A DNA stretch of 64,000 nucleotides from Streptomyces pseudovenezuelae (GCF_001513955.1 NZ_KQ948149.1:32202-96201); one strand, 5' to 3'. Counted from the stretch's first letter, positions 1 through 8,895 are shown. Notes: generated from the letters alone by a model not told the origin. Program-made: numbers and translations.

Positions 1-13
1 GACAGTGAGCACG

Positions 14-1618
14 TCAACGTGAGGCGGCCCCCGCGTTCGCCTCGGTCTTCGCCGGAGGGCCGCCGAGCGCCGTCTCGGCCGCCGAGTACAGGTCGGCCGG
101 GCGGACCCCGCTCAGCGCCGTGACGAGGTGACCGTCGGGCCGTACGAGAAGGACCGTGTGCGGGGCCGCGCCCGGGTACTCCTCGGCGACCAGGAGCTCG
201 GCGGAGTGTGGCAGCGCGGTCACCGCCGCGGCCAGCCGGGGCATGATTCCGGCGGTCACCCAGTGCTTGCGCTCCCACACCCCGGTGCCCGGTGCGACCA
301 GGAGGACGAGCAGCGCGCCGCGGCCGAGGCGATCGCGCAGCCGTACGAACGAGCCGTCCTCGGCGGTGACCCGTACATCCGTGACCGAGGCCCCCGGGGG
401 TGTGTCGACGGGTACCTCTCCTTCGAGATGCCGGGGCGCGAGGGGCGAGTCGGCGTACGCCCCCGGCGCGCCGAGCGGGCCGCGCCCCAAGTGGCCGTCC
501 GTGAGCAACGCGTCGTGACCGCGAGCCGAGCCGGGGACCACCGAGCGCAGACCCCCGCCGCCGCGGAGCAGCGGCAGCGCCTGGTCGGCGGCGCGCAGCC
601 GACCGGCGACGATCGCGCGCCGCTCGGTCTGGTAGCTGTCGAGAAGCGCCTCGTGCGAGCCGTGGTGCCAGGCGAGGGCGAGCTTCCAGGCGAGGTTGTC
701 GGCGTCCTTGAGGCCCTCGTCGAGACCCTGCGTGCCGAGCGCACCGAGACAGTGCGCCGCGTCCCCGGCGAGAAAGACCCGGCCGGCGCGCCAACGCCGG
801 GCCAGCCGGTGGTGCACGGTGTGGACCCCGGTGTCGAGGAGTTCGTACGGCGGTGTCGCACCGCCCGTCCAGCCCGCGAGGGTCTCCCGGACGCGGGCCA
901 CCAGGAGCTCGGGCGTGACCAGGTCCTTGCCCGGCGGCAGCAGCCAGTCCAGGCGCCACACGCCCTCGGGGAGAGGGCGGGCGGTGATCTCCCCGGCCGA
1001 CGGCCCGGAGGTCCGCCACGGCGGCATCCTGTGCAGCAACGCCCGGTCCTCCCAGGGGAGTTCCGCGCGCAGGGCGGCGACCGCGTGGCGCTCCACCGCC
1101 GTACGGCCCGGGAAGCGGATGTCCTGGAGCTTGCGCACGGTGGAGCGCGTGCCGTCGCAGCCGACCAGGTAACTGCCGCGCCACCACGTGCCCTTGGGGC
1201 CGCGGGTGTGGGCGGTGACGCCCGAGGGCTCCTGCTCGATGGTGTCGAGACGGCTGTCGGTGGCGAGCTTGACCAGCCGCTCCTCGGCGAGGGCATGGCG
1301 CAGGGCGCCGGTCAGGACGTGCTGGGCGAGGTGCAGGGGGGCGTCCCCGGCCTCCTCGAAGTCGACCTCGCGCATCACCTGCTTGCGGCGCATCGACCGC
1401 CATCCGGCCCAGTGCAGACCCAGCTCGGCGACCGGCACCCCGGTCAGCCGTGACATGAGGGCGGCGGTGTCCTCGTGCAGTACGGCGGTGCGGGCCAGGC
1501 GGGGTTCGTCCTTGCCCGGGCCCTCGTCGAGAACCACGGAGGGGACCTCCTGACGCGCCAGCGCCAGGGCGAGCGTGAGCCCGACGGGCCCCGCTCCGAC
1601 GATGATCACCGGGTCCAC
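14..1618 (-). CDS. FAD-dependent aromatic-ring monooxygenase
   Basis: This is a flavoprotein monooxygenase of the PheA/TfdB (PF01494) type, expected to hydroxylate an aromatic or polyketide-like substrate using FAD and NAD(P)H. The sequence shows the N-terminal dinucleotide-binding motif GAGPVGL, the central GCDGTRS (DG) motif and the FAD ribityl motif GDAAH followed by DADNLAWKL. The C-terminal ~120 residues look like the thioredoxin-like tail of this family. The usual PP after GDAAH is replaced (GDAAHCLGALG). The open frame runs upstream to 1708, but GTG at 1618 (VDPVIIVGAG) is preferred: GGCAGGGGGC lies just upstream and FAD motifs normally begin within ten residues of the start. The product is about 534 aa. 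It lies downstream of gluABCD on the same strand but is separated by a strong hairpin, so it is probably its own unit. The substrate cannot be deduced. Confidence 0.85.
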   Translation of the reverse strand: MDPVIIVGAGPVGLTLALALARQEVPSVVLDEGPGKDEPRLARTAVLHEDTAALMSRLTGVPVAELGLHWAGWRSMRRKQVMREVDFEEAGDAPLHLAQHVLTGALRHALAEERLVKLATDSRLDTIEQEPSGVTAHTRGPKGTWWRGSYLVGCDGTRSTVRKLQDIRFPGRTAVERHAVAALRAELPWEDRALLHRMPPWRTSGPSAGEITARPLPEGVWRLDWLLPPGKDLVTPELLVARVRETLAGWTGGATPPYELLDTGVHTVHHRLARRWRAGRVFLAGDAAHCLGALGTQGLDEGLKDADNLAWKLALAWHHGSHEALLDSYQTERRAIVAGRLRAADQALPLLRGGGGLRSVVPGSARGHDALLTDGHLGRGPLGAPGAYADSPLAPRHLEGEVPVDTPPGASVTDVRVTAEDGSFVRLRDRLGRGALLVLLVAPGTGVWERKHWVTAGIMPRLAAAVTALPHSAELLVAEEYPGAAPHTVLLVRPDGHLVTALSGVRPADLYSAAETALGGPPAKTEANAGAASR

Positions 1619-1734
1619 GACGCGGCGCCCCCTGCCCGCAGCGCAGTACCGGAAGACGTATGTGAACAGGAGGTTGGGGCAGGGTGCACGATCACAGAAC
1701 GTATGCAACCTATTGCCGGTGCTTGCGTCAAGTG

Positions 1735-1768
1735 ACGGAGGCAGTGGCGATCATGCCACTGCCTCCGT
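1735..1768. terminator. Hairpin terminator downstream of gluD
   Basis: Perfect 13-bp inverted repeat (ACGGAGGCAGTGG at 1735-1747, its complement at 1756-1768) with an 8-nt loop. It lies just past the gluD stop in the direction of gluABCD transcription. No T-run follows, as is usual in Streptomyces. A second perfect 10-bp inverted pair (GTCAAGTGAC at 1727-1736, GTCACTTGAC at 1791-1800) encloses it, and may extend the structure or be a binding site. Confidence 0.65.
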
Positions 1769-1811
1769 GTCGTCCGGGCAGACTGCTCAGGTCACTTGAC
1801 TGTGCATCAGA

Positions 1812-2750
1812 TCATCGGGGCGGCTTGTCTTTGAAAGTGAATCCGCTCGGGCCGCCGCCCTCGCCGCCGGTTCCGAACGTGCCGCCCACCGCCGCCGGGT
1901 TGACCTCCGTGTCCTCACCCAGCACCGCGCCCGTGCTCTTCTTGCTGCGGCGCAGCCTCTTCTCCAGCCAGCTCGCGAAGCTGGTGAGGATGAAGTTGAC
2001 GATGATGTAGATGATGCCGACGACGATGAAGCTCGGGATGACGTTGGCGTAGTTGGCCGCCAGCGTGCTGCGCGAGTTGAGCAGCTCGGTGAAGCCCAGC
2101 ATCACGCCGCCCAGCGCGGTGTCCTTCACGATGACGACCAGCTGGCTGACGATGGCCGGCAGCATCGCGGTGACCGCCTGCGGGAGCAGGATGCTGGTCA
2201 TCGTCTGGCCCTTGCGCAGGCCGACCGCGTAGGCCGCCTCGGTCTGTCCGCGGGGCAGCGAGAGGATGCCGGCGCGGACGACCTCGGCGAGCACCGAGGC
2301 GTTGTAGAGGACCAGGCCGGTGACGACGGCGTACAGGGGTCGCTGTTCGCTGGAGATGTCCGTGGAGCGGACGTAGAACTCGTTGGCGAACAGCATCAGC
2401 AGCAGCACCGGGATCGCCCGGAAGAACTCGACCACCGTGCCGGCCGCACCCCGCACCCAGGCGTGGTCCGACATGCGGGCGATACCGAAGACCGCGCCCA
2501 GGGGAAGGGCGATCACCATGGAGATCGCCGCCGCCTTGAGGGTGTCACCGAGGCCGGGCAGCAGGTACGTCGTCCAGGCCTCACCGGTGGTGAAGGGCTC
2601 CCAGAGTTTCCACTCCAGCTGGTTCTTGTCGTCCATCTTCTGCCACACCCACCACAGCAGAAGGACGAGGAGGAGGGTGAAGACGATGGACAGGAGGACG
2701 TTGCGCCGTTTGGCGCGGGGTCCCGGAGTGTCGTAGAGGACCGAACTCAT
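1812..2750 (-). CDS. gluD: Glutamate ABC transporter permease GluD
   Basis: Inner-membrane permease of a polar amino acid (HAAT family) importer, 312 aa. It has a cytoplasmic N-terminus, about five hydrophobic segments, and the permease EAA-like loop around SLPRGQTEAAYAVGL, which contacts the ATPase. The start ATG overlaps the gluC stop in an ATGA arrangement (2747-2750), which indicates translational coupling. The last ~50 residues are charged, then glycine-rich and probably disordered. Gene order gluA-gluB-gluC-gluD matches the corynebacterial/streptomycete glutamate uptake system. Substrate assignment rests on this order and on the adjacent gluRK genes. Confidence 0.9.
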   Translation of the reverse strand: MSSVLYDTPGPRAKRRNVLLSIVFTLLLVLLLWWVWQKMDDKNQLEWKLWEPFTTGEAWTTYLLPGLGDTLKAAAISMVIALPLGAVFGIARMSDHAWVRGAAGTVVEFFRAIPVLLLMLFANEFYVRSTDISSEQRPLYAVVTGLVLYNASVLAEVVRAGILSLPRGQTEAAYAVGLRKGQTMTSILLPQAVTAMLPAIVSQLVVIVKDTALGGVMLGFTELLNSRSTLAANYANVIPSFIVVGIIYIIVNFILTSFASWLEKRLRRSKKSTGAVLGEDTEVNPAAVGGTFGTGGEGGGPSGFTFKDKPPR

Positions 2751-3415
2751 CGCTTCACCGCCAGTCGCTTGGCGAGCCAGCCGAGGAGGAGGCCGGTCGG
2801 CAGGGTCAGTACCACGAAGCCGAGCGCGAAGACCGCACCGATGGCGAGCGTCTGGGCTTCGTTCTCGATCATCGTCTTCATCAGCGCGGCCGCCTCGGCC
2901 ACACCGATCGCGGCAGCCACGGTGGTGTTCTTGGTCAGCGCGATCAGTACGTTGGCCAGCGGCCCGATGACTGAGCGGAAGGCCTGCGGGAGCACGATGA
3001 GACGCAGCGTCTGGCTGAAGTTCAGCCCGATCGCGCGGGCCGCCTCGGCCTGGCCCAGCGGCACCGTGTTGATGCCGGAGCGGATCGCCTCGCAGACGAA
3101 CGACGCGGTGTAGACGACGAAACCGAGCACCGCCAGCCGGAAGCCCTGGACGTCGAAGTTGTCCGCCGCGCCCATCGTCACCCCGAAGATGTCGGCCAGG
3201 CCGAGCGAGGCGAAGACGATGATGACCGTCAGGGGGATGTTCCGGACGATGTTGACGTAGGCGGTGCCGAAGCCGCGCATCAACGGGACCGGACTGACCC
3301 GCATCGCGGCCAGCAGGGTGCCCCAGATCAGGGAGCCGACGGCGGAGAGAGCAGTGAGTTTCACCGTCATCCAGAACGCCCCGAGGACGTCATAACCTTC
3401 TAGAAAGTCGAACAC
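2747..3415 (-). CDS. gluC: Glutamate ABC transporter permease GluC
   Basis: First permease subunit (222 aa) of the glutamate importer, which pairs with GluD as a heterodimeric channel. It is short and hydrophobic, with about five membrane segments and the HAAT permease signature near VPLGQAEAARAIGLNFSQTL, followed by LPQAFR. It starts at GTG 3415 with a GGGAGATC ribosome-binding site. It is separated from gluB by 108 nt containing a very strong hairpin, so its expression is probably lower than that of the binding protein. Confidence 0.9.
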   Translation of the reverse strand: MFDFLEGYDVLGAFWMTVKLTALSAVGSLIWGTLLAAMRVSPVPLMRGFGTAYVNIVRNIPLTVIIVFASLGLADIFGVTMGAADNFDVQGFRLAVLGFVVYTASFVCEAIRSGINTVPLGQAEAARAIGLNFSQTLRLIVLPQAFRSVIGPLANVLIALTKNTTVAAAIGVAEAAALMKTMIENEAQTLAIGAVFALGFVVLTLPTGLLLGWLAKRLAVKR

Positions 3416-3469
3416 GATCTCCCGCGCTTCCGGGTGTGTGGCGTGTGTGTGGCGTACGTGGACGGGCGC

Positions 3470-3509
3470 GGCGCGCCGCCGCCCTGATCGCGGCGGGCGG
3501 CGGCGCGCC
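3470..3509. terminator. Strong intra-operon hairpin between gluB and gluC
   Basis: Perfect 15-bp GC-rich inverted repeat (GGCGCGCCGCCGCCC at 3470-3484, its complement at 3495-3509) with a 10-nt loop. It sits between the gluB stop and the gluC start. In ABC importer operons, hairpins at this position often stabilise or attenuate the transcript so that binding protein exceeds permease. That role is inferred. Confidence 0.65.
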
Positions 3510-3523
3510 GGTGGGGCCCTGCG

Positions 3524-4369
3524 TTACTTGACGATGACGCCGATCTTCGGGGCGGGCTCGTTCTTGTAGCCGGCCGGGCCGAAGTTCTTGTCGACCGCCT
3601 TCTGCCAGGAGCCGTCGCTGACCATCTTCTCGAGGGCGGCGTTGATCTTGTTGACGGTGGCGGTGTCGCCCTTCTTCACGCCGATGCCGTAGTTCTCGTT
3701 GCTCAGCTTGAGGCCGGCGAGCTTGAACTGACCCTTGTACTTGTCCTGGGCCGCGAAGCCCGCGAGGATCGAGTCGTCCGTGGTCACCGCGTCCACGGCA
3801 CCGCTCTGGAGGGCGGCGATGCACTCCGAGTAGCCGGCGTTCTGCTTCAGCTGGGCCTTGGGGGCGAAGTCGTCCTTGACGTTCTGCGCCGAGGTCGAGC
3901 CGGTCACGGAACACAGCTTCTCGCCGTTGAGGTCCGTGGCCTGGCTGATCTTGGAGTCCTTCTTGACCAGCAGGTCCTGGTGGGCCAGCAGGTACGGGCC
4001 GGCGAAGTCGACCTTCTTCTTGCGCTCGTCGTTGATCGAGTAGGTGGCCGCGATGATCTTCACGTCGCCACGGGCGAGCGCGTTCTCACGGTCGGCGCTC
4101 TTCGTCTCGACCCACTCGATCTGGTTCGCGTTGTAGCCGAGCTGCTTGGCCACGTACGTCGCCACGTCCACGTCGAAGCCGGCGTAGGAACCGTCGGGCT
4201 GCTTCAGGCCGAGGCCGGGCTGGTCGAACTTGATACCGATCTTGATCTTGCCGCCGCCGCTGGAACCCGAGCCGGAGCTGTCGTCCTTGCTGTCGCCGCC
4301 GCAGGCGGTCGCGGACAGAGCGAGTGCGAGGACGGCGGCCGAGGCGGCGGTGACCTTGCGGAGCTTCAT
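3524..4369 (-). CDS. gluB: Glutamate ABC transporter solute-binding lipoprotein GluB
   Basis: Extracytoplasmic binding protein (281 aa) that delivers glutamate to GluCD. It has a lipoprotein signal peptide (MKLRK, hydrophobic stretch, lipobox ending SATAC) and a Gly/Ser linker after the lipidated cysteine. The SBP_bac_3 fold follows, with typical blocks such as GFDVDVATYVAKQLG and the ligand-contact region around RGDVKIIAATYSIN. The frame is open upstream to 4429, but ATG 4369 is chosen because AAAGGATG lies 7 nt before it and it begins the signal peptide directly. It is second in the gluABCD operon. Confidence 0.92.
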   Translation of the reverse strand: MKLRKVTAASAAVLALALSATACGGDSKDDSSGSGSSGGGKIKIGIKFDQPGLGLKQPDGSYAGFDVDVATYVAKQLGYNANQIEWVETKSADRENALARGDVKIIAATYSINDERKKKVDFAGPYLLAHQDLLVKKDSKISQATDLNGEKLCSVTGSTSAQNVKDDFAPKAQLKQNAGYSECIAALQSGAVDAVTTDDSILAGFAAQDKYKGQFKLAGLKLSNENYGIGVKKGDTATVNKINAALEKMVSDGSWQKAVDKNFGPAGYKNEPAPKIGVIVK

Positions 4370-4430
4370 GGTGAACATCCTTTGGGTGGTAAAGAGATGA
4401 GAGCCGTCAGTGGTCGATCCGGGTGGCACG

Positions 4431-5207
4431 TCAGTGGTGCAGGATCTTCGACAGAAAGTCCTTGGCGCGGTCGCTGCGCGGATTGCTGAAGAACTGGTCG
4501 GGCGCAGCCTCCTCGACGATCCGTCCGTCCGCCATGAACACCACGCGGTTTGCGGCCGATCGTGCGAAACCCATTTCGTGCGTGACGACGATCATTGTCA
4601 TGCCGTCGCGGGCGAGCTGCTGCATGACCTCCAGCACCTCGTTGATCATCTCGGGGTCGAGCGCCGACGTGGGCTCGTCGAAGAGCATGACCTTGGGGTC
4701 CATCGCCAGGGCCCGGGCGATGGCCACCCGCTGCTGCTGACCACCGGACAGTTGAGCGGGGTACTTGTCCGCCTGGGTGGCGACACCGACCCGGTCGAGC
4801 AGGGCGCGCGCCTTCTCCTCGGCCTGCTTCTTGTCGGCCTTGCGGACCTTGATCTGGCCCAGCATCACGTTCTCGAGCACGGTCTTGTGCGCGAAGAGGT
4901 TGAAGGACTGGAAGACCATGCCGACGTCGGCGCGCAGCCGCGCCAGTTCCTTGCCCTCCTGGGGCAGCGGCTTGCCGTCGATGGTGATCGAACCCGTGTC
5001 GATCGTCTCCAGGCGGTTGATGGTGCGGCACAGGGTGGACTTCCCGGACCCGGAGGGTCCGATGACCACGACGACCTCGCCGCGGGCGATCGTCAGGTCG
5101 ATGTCCTGGAGTACGTGCAACGCGCCGAAGTGCTTGTTGACGCTCTTCAGGACGACCAGTTCGCCGGTCGCGGCCACATCTTCCTTGGCCACCGATACTT
5201 CGGTCAT
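4431..5207 (-). CDS. gluA: Glutamate ABC transporter ATPase GluA
   Basis: Cytoplasmic ATPase (258 aa) that energises glutamate uptake through GluC/GluD. All ABC motifs are intact: Walker A GPSGSGKSTL, the Q-loop in MVFQSFNLF, signature LSGGQQQR, Walker B VMLFDEPTSALD, and the switch histidine in VVTHEMGFA. It is the first gene of the operon. Its divergent promoter region is shared with gluR. The N-terminal ~15 residues extend beyond the conserved domain. Confidence 0.93.
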   Translation of the reverse strand: MTEVSVAKEDVAATGELVVLKSVNKHFGALHVLQDIDLTIARGEVVVVIGPSGSGKSTLCRTINRLETIDTGSITIDGKPLPQEGKELARLRADVGMVFQSFNLFAHKTVLENVMLGQIKVRKADKKQAEEKARALLDRVGVATQADKYPAQLSGGQQQRVAIARALAMDPKVMLFDEPTSALDPEMINEVLEVMQQLARDGMTMIVVTHEMGFARSAANRVVFMADGRIVEEAAPDQFFSNPRSDRAKDFLSKILHH

Positions 5208-5508
5208 CGCTCTCTGGCTCCGTCCTCCTCGGTTTCGGAGGACAGTAGTAACCCCATGCGACCAGCGTCATTAGTCTTGAGGGGAATCTGAGCATCACGA
5301 TCCGATAGCAATCGGACACGTGTCGTAGCACTTGCCACCAGTGGGCATATCGGCCGGGTAACGGAACCCCGGCGCAACCGGAACCCTCTTGACGCCGTCC
5401 TCATCCATCAGCATGACTGCACGGTGCGCACGCGCGTGTGTGTACGCACAGTTGTACCCGTTCACTGCATATTCAGATAGTACGTCCGATGGACCAAAGG
5501 GGGCCGGG
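5208..5508. promoter_or_regulatory. Divergent gluA / gluR promoter region
   Basis: A 301-bp gap between the divergent gluA (-) and gluR (+). For gluR, TTGTAC (5452-5457) and GATAGT (5476-5481) are 18 nt apart and ~28 nt before the GTG start. For gluA, reading the minus strand, ATGACG (5271-5266) and TACTGT (5247-5242) are 18 nt apart. A short inverted repeat GTCCTCC/GGAGGAC lies in the gluA leader near 5223-5243. In S. coelicolor the GluR-GluK system acts on this intergenic region. I could not identify the GluR site itself. Confidence 0.6.
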
Positions 5509-6195
5509 GTGAGACTTCTCCTCGTCGAGGACGACAACCACGTGGCCGCCGCGCTGTCCGCGGTGCTCGCGCGGCACGGTTTCGACGTCACGCACGCGCG
5601 CAGCGGCGAGGAGGCACTCCAGGCGCTGGTTCCGGAGAGTGACGGCTTCGGGGTCGTGCTCCTCGACCTCGGGCTGCCCGACCAGGACGGCTACGAGGTG
5701 TGCGGAAAGATCCGCAAGCGCACCAGCACGCCGGTCATCATGGTCACCGCGCGGTCCGACGTACGCTCCCGCATCCACGGGCTGAACCTCGGCGCCGACG
5801 ACTACGTGGTCAAGCCGTACGACACGGGGGAGCTCCTCGCCCGCATCCATGCCGTGAGCCGGCGCACCGCCCATGAGGACGTGACCGGCGGCGGGGACAC
5901 CGCGCTGGTACTCGGCGCCGTGCGTATCGAACTGCCGACGCGTCAGGTCACCGTGGACGGCACGGTCGTCCAGCTCACCCGCAAGGAGTTCGACCTCCTC
6001 GCACTGCTCGCCCAGCGGCCCGGGGTGGTCTTCCGGCGCGAGCAGATCATCAGCGAGGTCTGGCGCACCAGCTGGGAAGGCACCGGCCGCACGCTGGAGG
6101 TGCATGTGGCGTCCCTGCGCGCGAAGTTGCGGATGCCGGCGCTGATCGAGACGGTGCGGGGGGTCGGGTATCGGTTGGTGGCGCCGGGGGTGTGA
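5509..6195 (+). CDS. gluR: OmpR-family response regulator GluR
   Basis: DNA-binding response regulator (228 aa). The receiver domain begins directly at VRLLLVEDDNHVAAAL, with the acidic pair EDD, the phospho-acceptor Asp in VVLLDLGLPDQDGYEV, and Lys in DDYVVKPYD. The C-terminal winged helix has the OmpR features LTRKEFDLLALLAQRPG and RTLEVHVASLRAKL. GTG 5509 is chosen over the ATG at 5389 because it follows AAAGGGGGCCGGG and matches the family N-terminus. It pairs with the histidine kinase 237 nt downstream and is divergent from gluABCD. By gene order it is the orthologue of glutamate-responsive GluR of S. coelicolor. Confidence 0.88.
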   Translation: MRLLLVEDDNHVAAALSAVLARHGFDVTHARSGEEALQALVPESDGFGVVLLDLGLPDQDGYEVCGKIRKRTSTPVIMVTARSDVRSRIHGLNLGADDYVVKPYDTGELLARIHAVSRRTAHEDVTGGGDTALVLGAVRIELPTRQVTVDGTVVQLTRKEFDLLALLAQRPGVVFRREQIISEVWRTSWEGTGRTLEVHVASLRAKLRMPALIETVRGVGYRLVAPGV

Positions 6196-6240
6196 GTTCA
6201 CATTCAGGTCCGGGTCCAGGTCCGGGTCCGGGTGCAGGCC
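6196..6240 (+). repeat. Short GGTCC(G/A)GGTCC tandem tract
   Basis: Just after the gluR stop, a degenerate 6-nt repeat (GGTCCG/GGTCCA) occurs about five times before the sequence becomes unique. The rest of the gap to gluK shows no further clear signal. It is probably a simple slippage tract. Confidence 0.5.
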
Positions 6241-6432
6241 CAGATCCGGTGAAACCGTGGGCGCAGAGCTGTGCGAGGCTCGGGGGAGGAATTGCGTCGA
6301 GTGAGGGACGGTGGCTGTGGGCGCGGGTGAGTGCGGCGGTGAGGGTGCCCGTGTGCCCGGTGGTGGCCGTGAGCCGCTCGGTTGGAGCGGGAGCCTGAGG
6401 GCCGTGCGTCGGGGCGGGGCGTAGGCGGGGCC

Positions 6433-7815
6433 GTGCGTACACGTCTGCTTCCGCTGCTCATCGTCCTCATGGCCGCCGTGCTGCTGGCCCTCGGTGTGCC
6501 GCTCGCCATCGGTGTGGCCTCCGCGCAGCAGCAGAAGGTCGTCGTCGACCGGATCGACGACACCGCGCACTTCGCCGCGCTCGCCCAGTTCGTCACCGAC
6601 GCCTCCGACGAGCGCCTGGAGACCCTGGAGAGCGAACTCGCCAGCTACTACAAGGTCTACGGCATCCGCGTCGGCGTCTTCTACGACGGCGACGTACCGA
6701 TGGCCACGGCGCCCCGCGGGTGGTTCCTGCCCCGCACGGGCGAGGTACGTGACGCCTTCGGCGAAGCCCTGCTCAGCCGCCGCAGCCAGGATCCCAAGCA
6801 GGTGTGGCCCTGGCAGCGGGGCCGACTGGTCGTCGCCTCGCCGGTGATCCGGGACGGTGACGTCGTCGCGGTCGTCGTCACCGACTCGCCCACCGGACCC
6901 ATGCGTTCACGGATCCTGCAGGACTGGCTCGTCATCTTCGCGGGCGAACTCGCCGCCATGCTGCTGGCCGTCGGTGCCGCCCTGCGGCTGACCGGCTGGG
7001 TGCTCAGGCCGGTGCGGGTGCTCGACGCCACCACCCACGACATCGCCACCGGGCGCCTCAAGTCCCGGGTCGCGGTGGCCGGCGGGCCGCCCGAACTCAG
7101 GCGCCTGGCACGGTCGTTCAACGAAATGGCGGACAACGTCGAGGACGTGCTGGAGCAGCAGCGGGCCTTCGTCGCCGACGCCTCGCACCAGTTGAGGAAC
7201 CCGCTCGCCGCACTGCTGCTGCGCATCGAGCTGCTCGCCTTCGAACTTCCCCCGGGGAACGCCGAGATCGCCTCCGTGCAGACCGAGGGCAAACGCCTCG
7301 CCCAGGTCCTCGACGGCCTCCTCGACCTCGCACTCGCCGAGCACACCGAGGCGGACCTGAGAATCACCGACATCGGCGCACTCACCGCCGAACGGGTCGC
7401 CGCCTGGACCCCCACCGCCGAGGCCAAGGGAGTGCGACTGGTGGGGAGTTGTCCGGCCACCACCGCCTGGGCGGATCCCGTCACCCTCTCCAGCGCCCTC
7501 GACGCGGTCATCGACAACGCGCTCAAGTTCACGCCGCAGGACGAGACCGTCGAGGTCACGGTCGCCGCGGACGGGGACACCTCCACAGTCGTCGTCGCCG
7601 ACCGCGGACCCGGGCTCACCGACGAGGAACTCGCGCGTGTCGGCGACCGGTTCTGGCGCAGCGGGCAGCATCAGAACGTCAAGGGCTCCGGTCTCGGACT
7701 GTCCATCTCGCGGGCGCTCCTGGCCGCGGGCGGCGGGGCGATCTCCTACGGCCACCACGAGCCGCACGGCCTGCTGGTCACCGTGTCGGTGCCCCGTACG
7801 CGCCCTACGGCTTGA
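6433..7815 (+). CDS. gluK: Sensor histidine kinase GluK
   Basis: Membrane sensor kinase (460 aa), cognate partner of GluR. The N-terminal membrane helix is at ~residues 3-30, with an extracytoplasmic sensor of ~130 residues and a second membrane helix at ~165-190. Then come HAMP, the HisKA H-box FVADASHQLRNPLAAL, and an HATPase with N-box DNALKF, DRGPGL (G1) and GSGLGLSIS (G2). GTG 6433 (VRTRLLPLL) is taken as the start because it directly precedes the first membrane helix and follows GGCGGGGCC. Its last 11 bp overlap the convergent TAXI protein gene. Confidence 0.86.
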   Translation: MRTRLLPLLIVLMAAVLLALGVPLAIGVASAQQQKVVVDRIDDTAHFAALAQFVTDASDERLETLESELASYYKVYGIRVGVFYDGDVPMATAPRGWFLPRTGEVRDAFGEALLSRRSQDPKQVWPWQRGRLVVASPVIRDGDVVAVVVTDSPTGPMRSRILQDWLVIFAGELAAMLLAVGAALRLTGWVLRPVRVLDATTHDIATGRLKSRVAVAGGPPELRRLARSFNEMADNVEDVLEQQRAFVADASHQLRNPLAALLLRIELLAFELPPGNAEIASVQTEGKRLAQVLDGLLDLALAEHTEADLRITDIGALTAERVAAWTPTAEAKGVRLVGSCPATTAWADPVTLSSALDAVIDNALKFTPQDETVEVTVAADGDTSTVVVADRGPGLTDEELARVGDRFWRSGQHQNVKGSGLGLSISRALLAAGGGAISYGHHEPHGLLVTVSVPRTRPTA

Positions 7816-8800
7816 CCGAGCGGTAGTAGCGGCGGGCGCCCTCGTGGAGCGCGACCGGGTCCGTGTAGATCGCCGTGCGTACGTCCACCAGCTGGGCGGA
7901 GTGGACGTGCCGGCCGATGCCGTCCCTGCTCTTGATCACGGTCCGGGTGAGCCACTGGGTGAGCTCGGGGTCCATGTCCTCGCGGGTGATCAGCACGTTG
8001 GAGACGGCCATGGTCGGGACGGTCCTGCCGTTCTGGACGGACGGGTACGCCGACGCCGGCATGTTGGTGGCGCGGTAGTAGCGGGTGGGCTCGCCCTCCG
8101 CGTGCAGCTTCGCCACGAGGGCCGGTTCGATCGGGACGAAGCGGAACGCGGAGCGCTCGGCCAGCTGCTTGAGACCGTCGGTGGGCAGGCCGCCGGACCA
8201 GAAGAACGCGTCCAGGCCGTGGCCGAGGAGTTTGGGTCCGGTGTCGATGCCCTCGGCCCTCGGCCGGATGTCCTTGGCGGGGTCGATGCCGGCGGCGTCG
8301 AGCACGCGGTCCGCTATCAGTCGTACGCCGGAGTTCGGGACGCCGATGGAGACGCGCTTGCCCTTCAGGTCGGCCACGGTGTGGATGTCCGAGTCGGTGG
8401 GGACGACGAGCTGGACGTAGTCGTCGTAGAGGCGGGCCACGCCGCGGAGCTGGTCGGCGCCGGGGTCGCGGTTGTGCTGGTAGGTCTCCACCGCGTCGGC
8501 TGCGGCGATCGCGAAGTCGGACTTTCCGGTCGCGACGAGTCTGACGTTCTCCTGGGAGCCCGCGCTGGTCTCCAGCTCCACCTTCAGGTCCGGCATGTCC
8601 TTGTGGATCTCGTCGCGGAGGAGTTCGCCGTACTTCTGGTAGACGCCCGCCTTCGTGCCCGTGCTGAAGGTGATCGTGCCGGTCGGGGGGCTCTCGCCCA
8701 GGGGGAGCAGCCACCACAGGAGCAGACCGAGGGCCACGAGGGTGGCGACCGCGGTCTGGAGCGCCTGGCGGCGGCTGAGGTGGGGGAACGGCGGGGGCAT
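7805..8800 (-). CDS. TAXI-family TRAP solute-binding protein (orphan)
   Basis: Extracytoplasmic binding protein of the TAXI family (331 aa), normally the receptor of TRAP transporters. It has an N-terminal membrane anchor or signal (ALQTAVATLVALGLLLWWLL), then the typical opening GTITFSTGTKAGVYQKYGE, and later DLKGKRVSIGVPNSGVR and FFWSGGLPTDGL. ATG 8800 is preferred, since it begins the signal segment and the frame upstream is non-conserved and repeat-rich. No TRAP membrane subunits lie nearby. The gene converges on gluK and overlaps its 3' end. It could supply a ligand to a distant permease or act as a sensory accessory. Confidence 0.82.
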   Translation of the reverse strand: MPPPFPHLSRRQALQTAVATLVALGLLLWWLLPLGESPPTGTITFSTGTKAGVYQKYGELLRDEIHKDMPDLKVELETSAGSQENVRLVATGKSDFAIAAADAVETYQHNRDPGADQLRGVARLYDDYVQLVVPTDSDIHTVADLKGKRVSIGVPNSGVRLIADRVLDAAGIDPAKDIRPRAEGIDTGPKLLGHGLDAFFWSGGLPTDGLKQLAERSAFRFVPIEPALVAKLHAEGEPTRYYRATNMPASAYPSVQNGRTVPTMAVSNVLITREDMDPELTQWLTRTVIKSRDGIGRHVHSAQLVDVRTAIYTDPVALHEGARRYYRSVKP

Positions 8801-8874
8801 GGCGGTGATCCTGCCAGGGGGTGTGGGGGGCTGGCCAGTGTGGGTTGGCTCCGGGGGAGGGGGGCTGGCGTTTT

Positions 8875-8895
8875 CGCGCAGTTCCCCGCGCCCCT
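8875..8895 (-). repeat. REP-like element, copy 1
   Basis: Reverse-oriented copy of the core GGGGCGCGGGGAACTGCGCG, identical over ~21 nt. The GGGGCTGG flank is present but interrupted by a few T residues. Confidence 0.7.
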
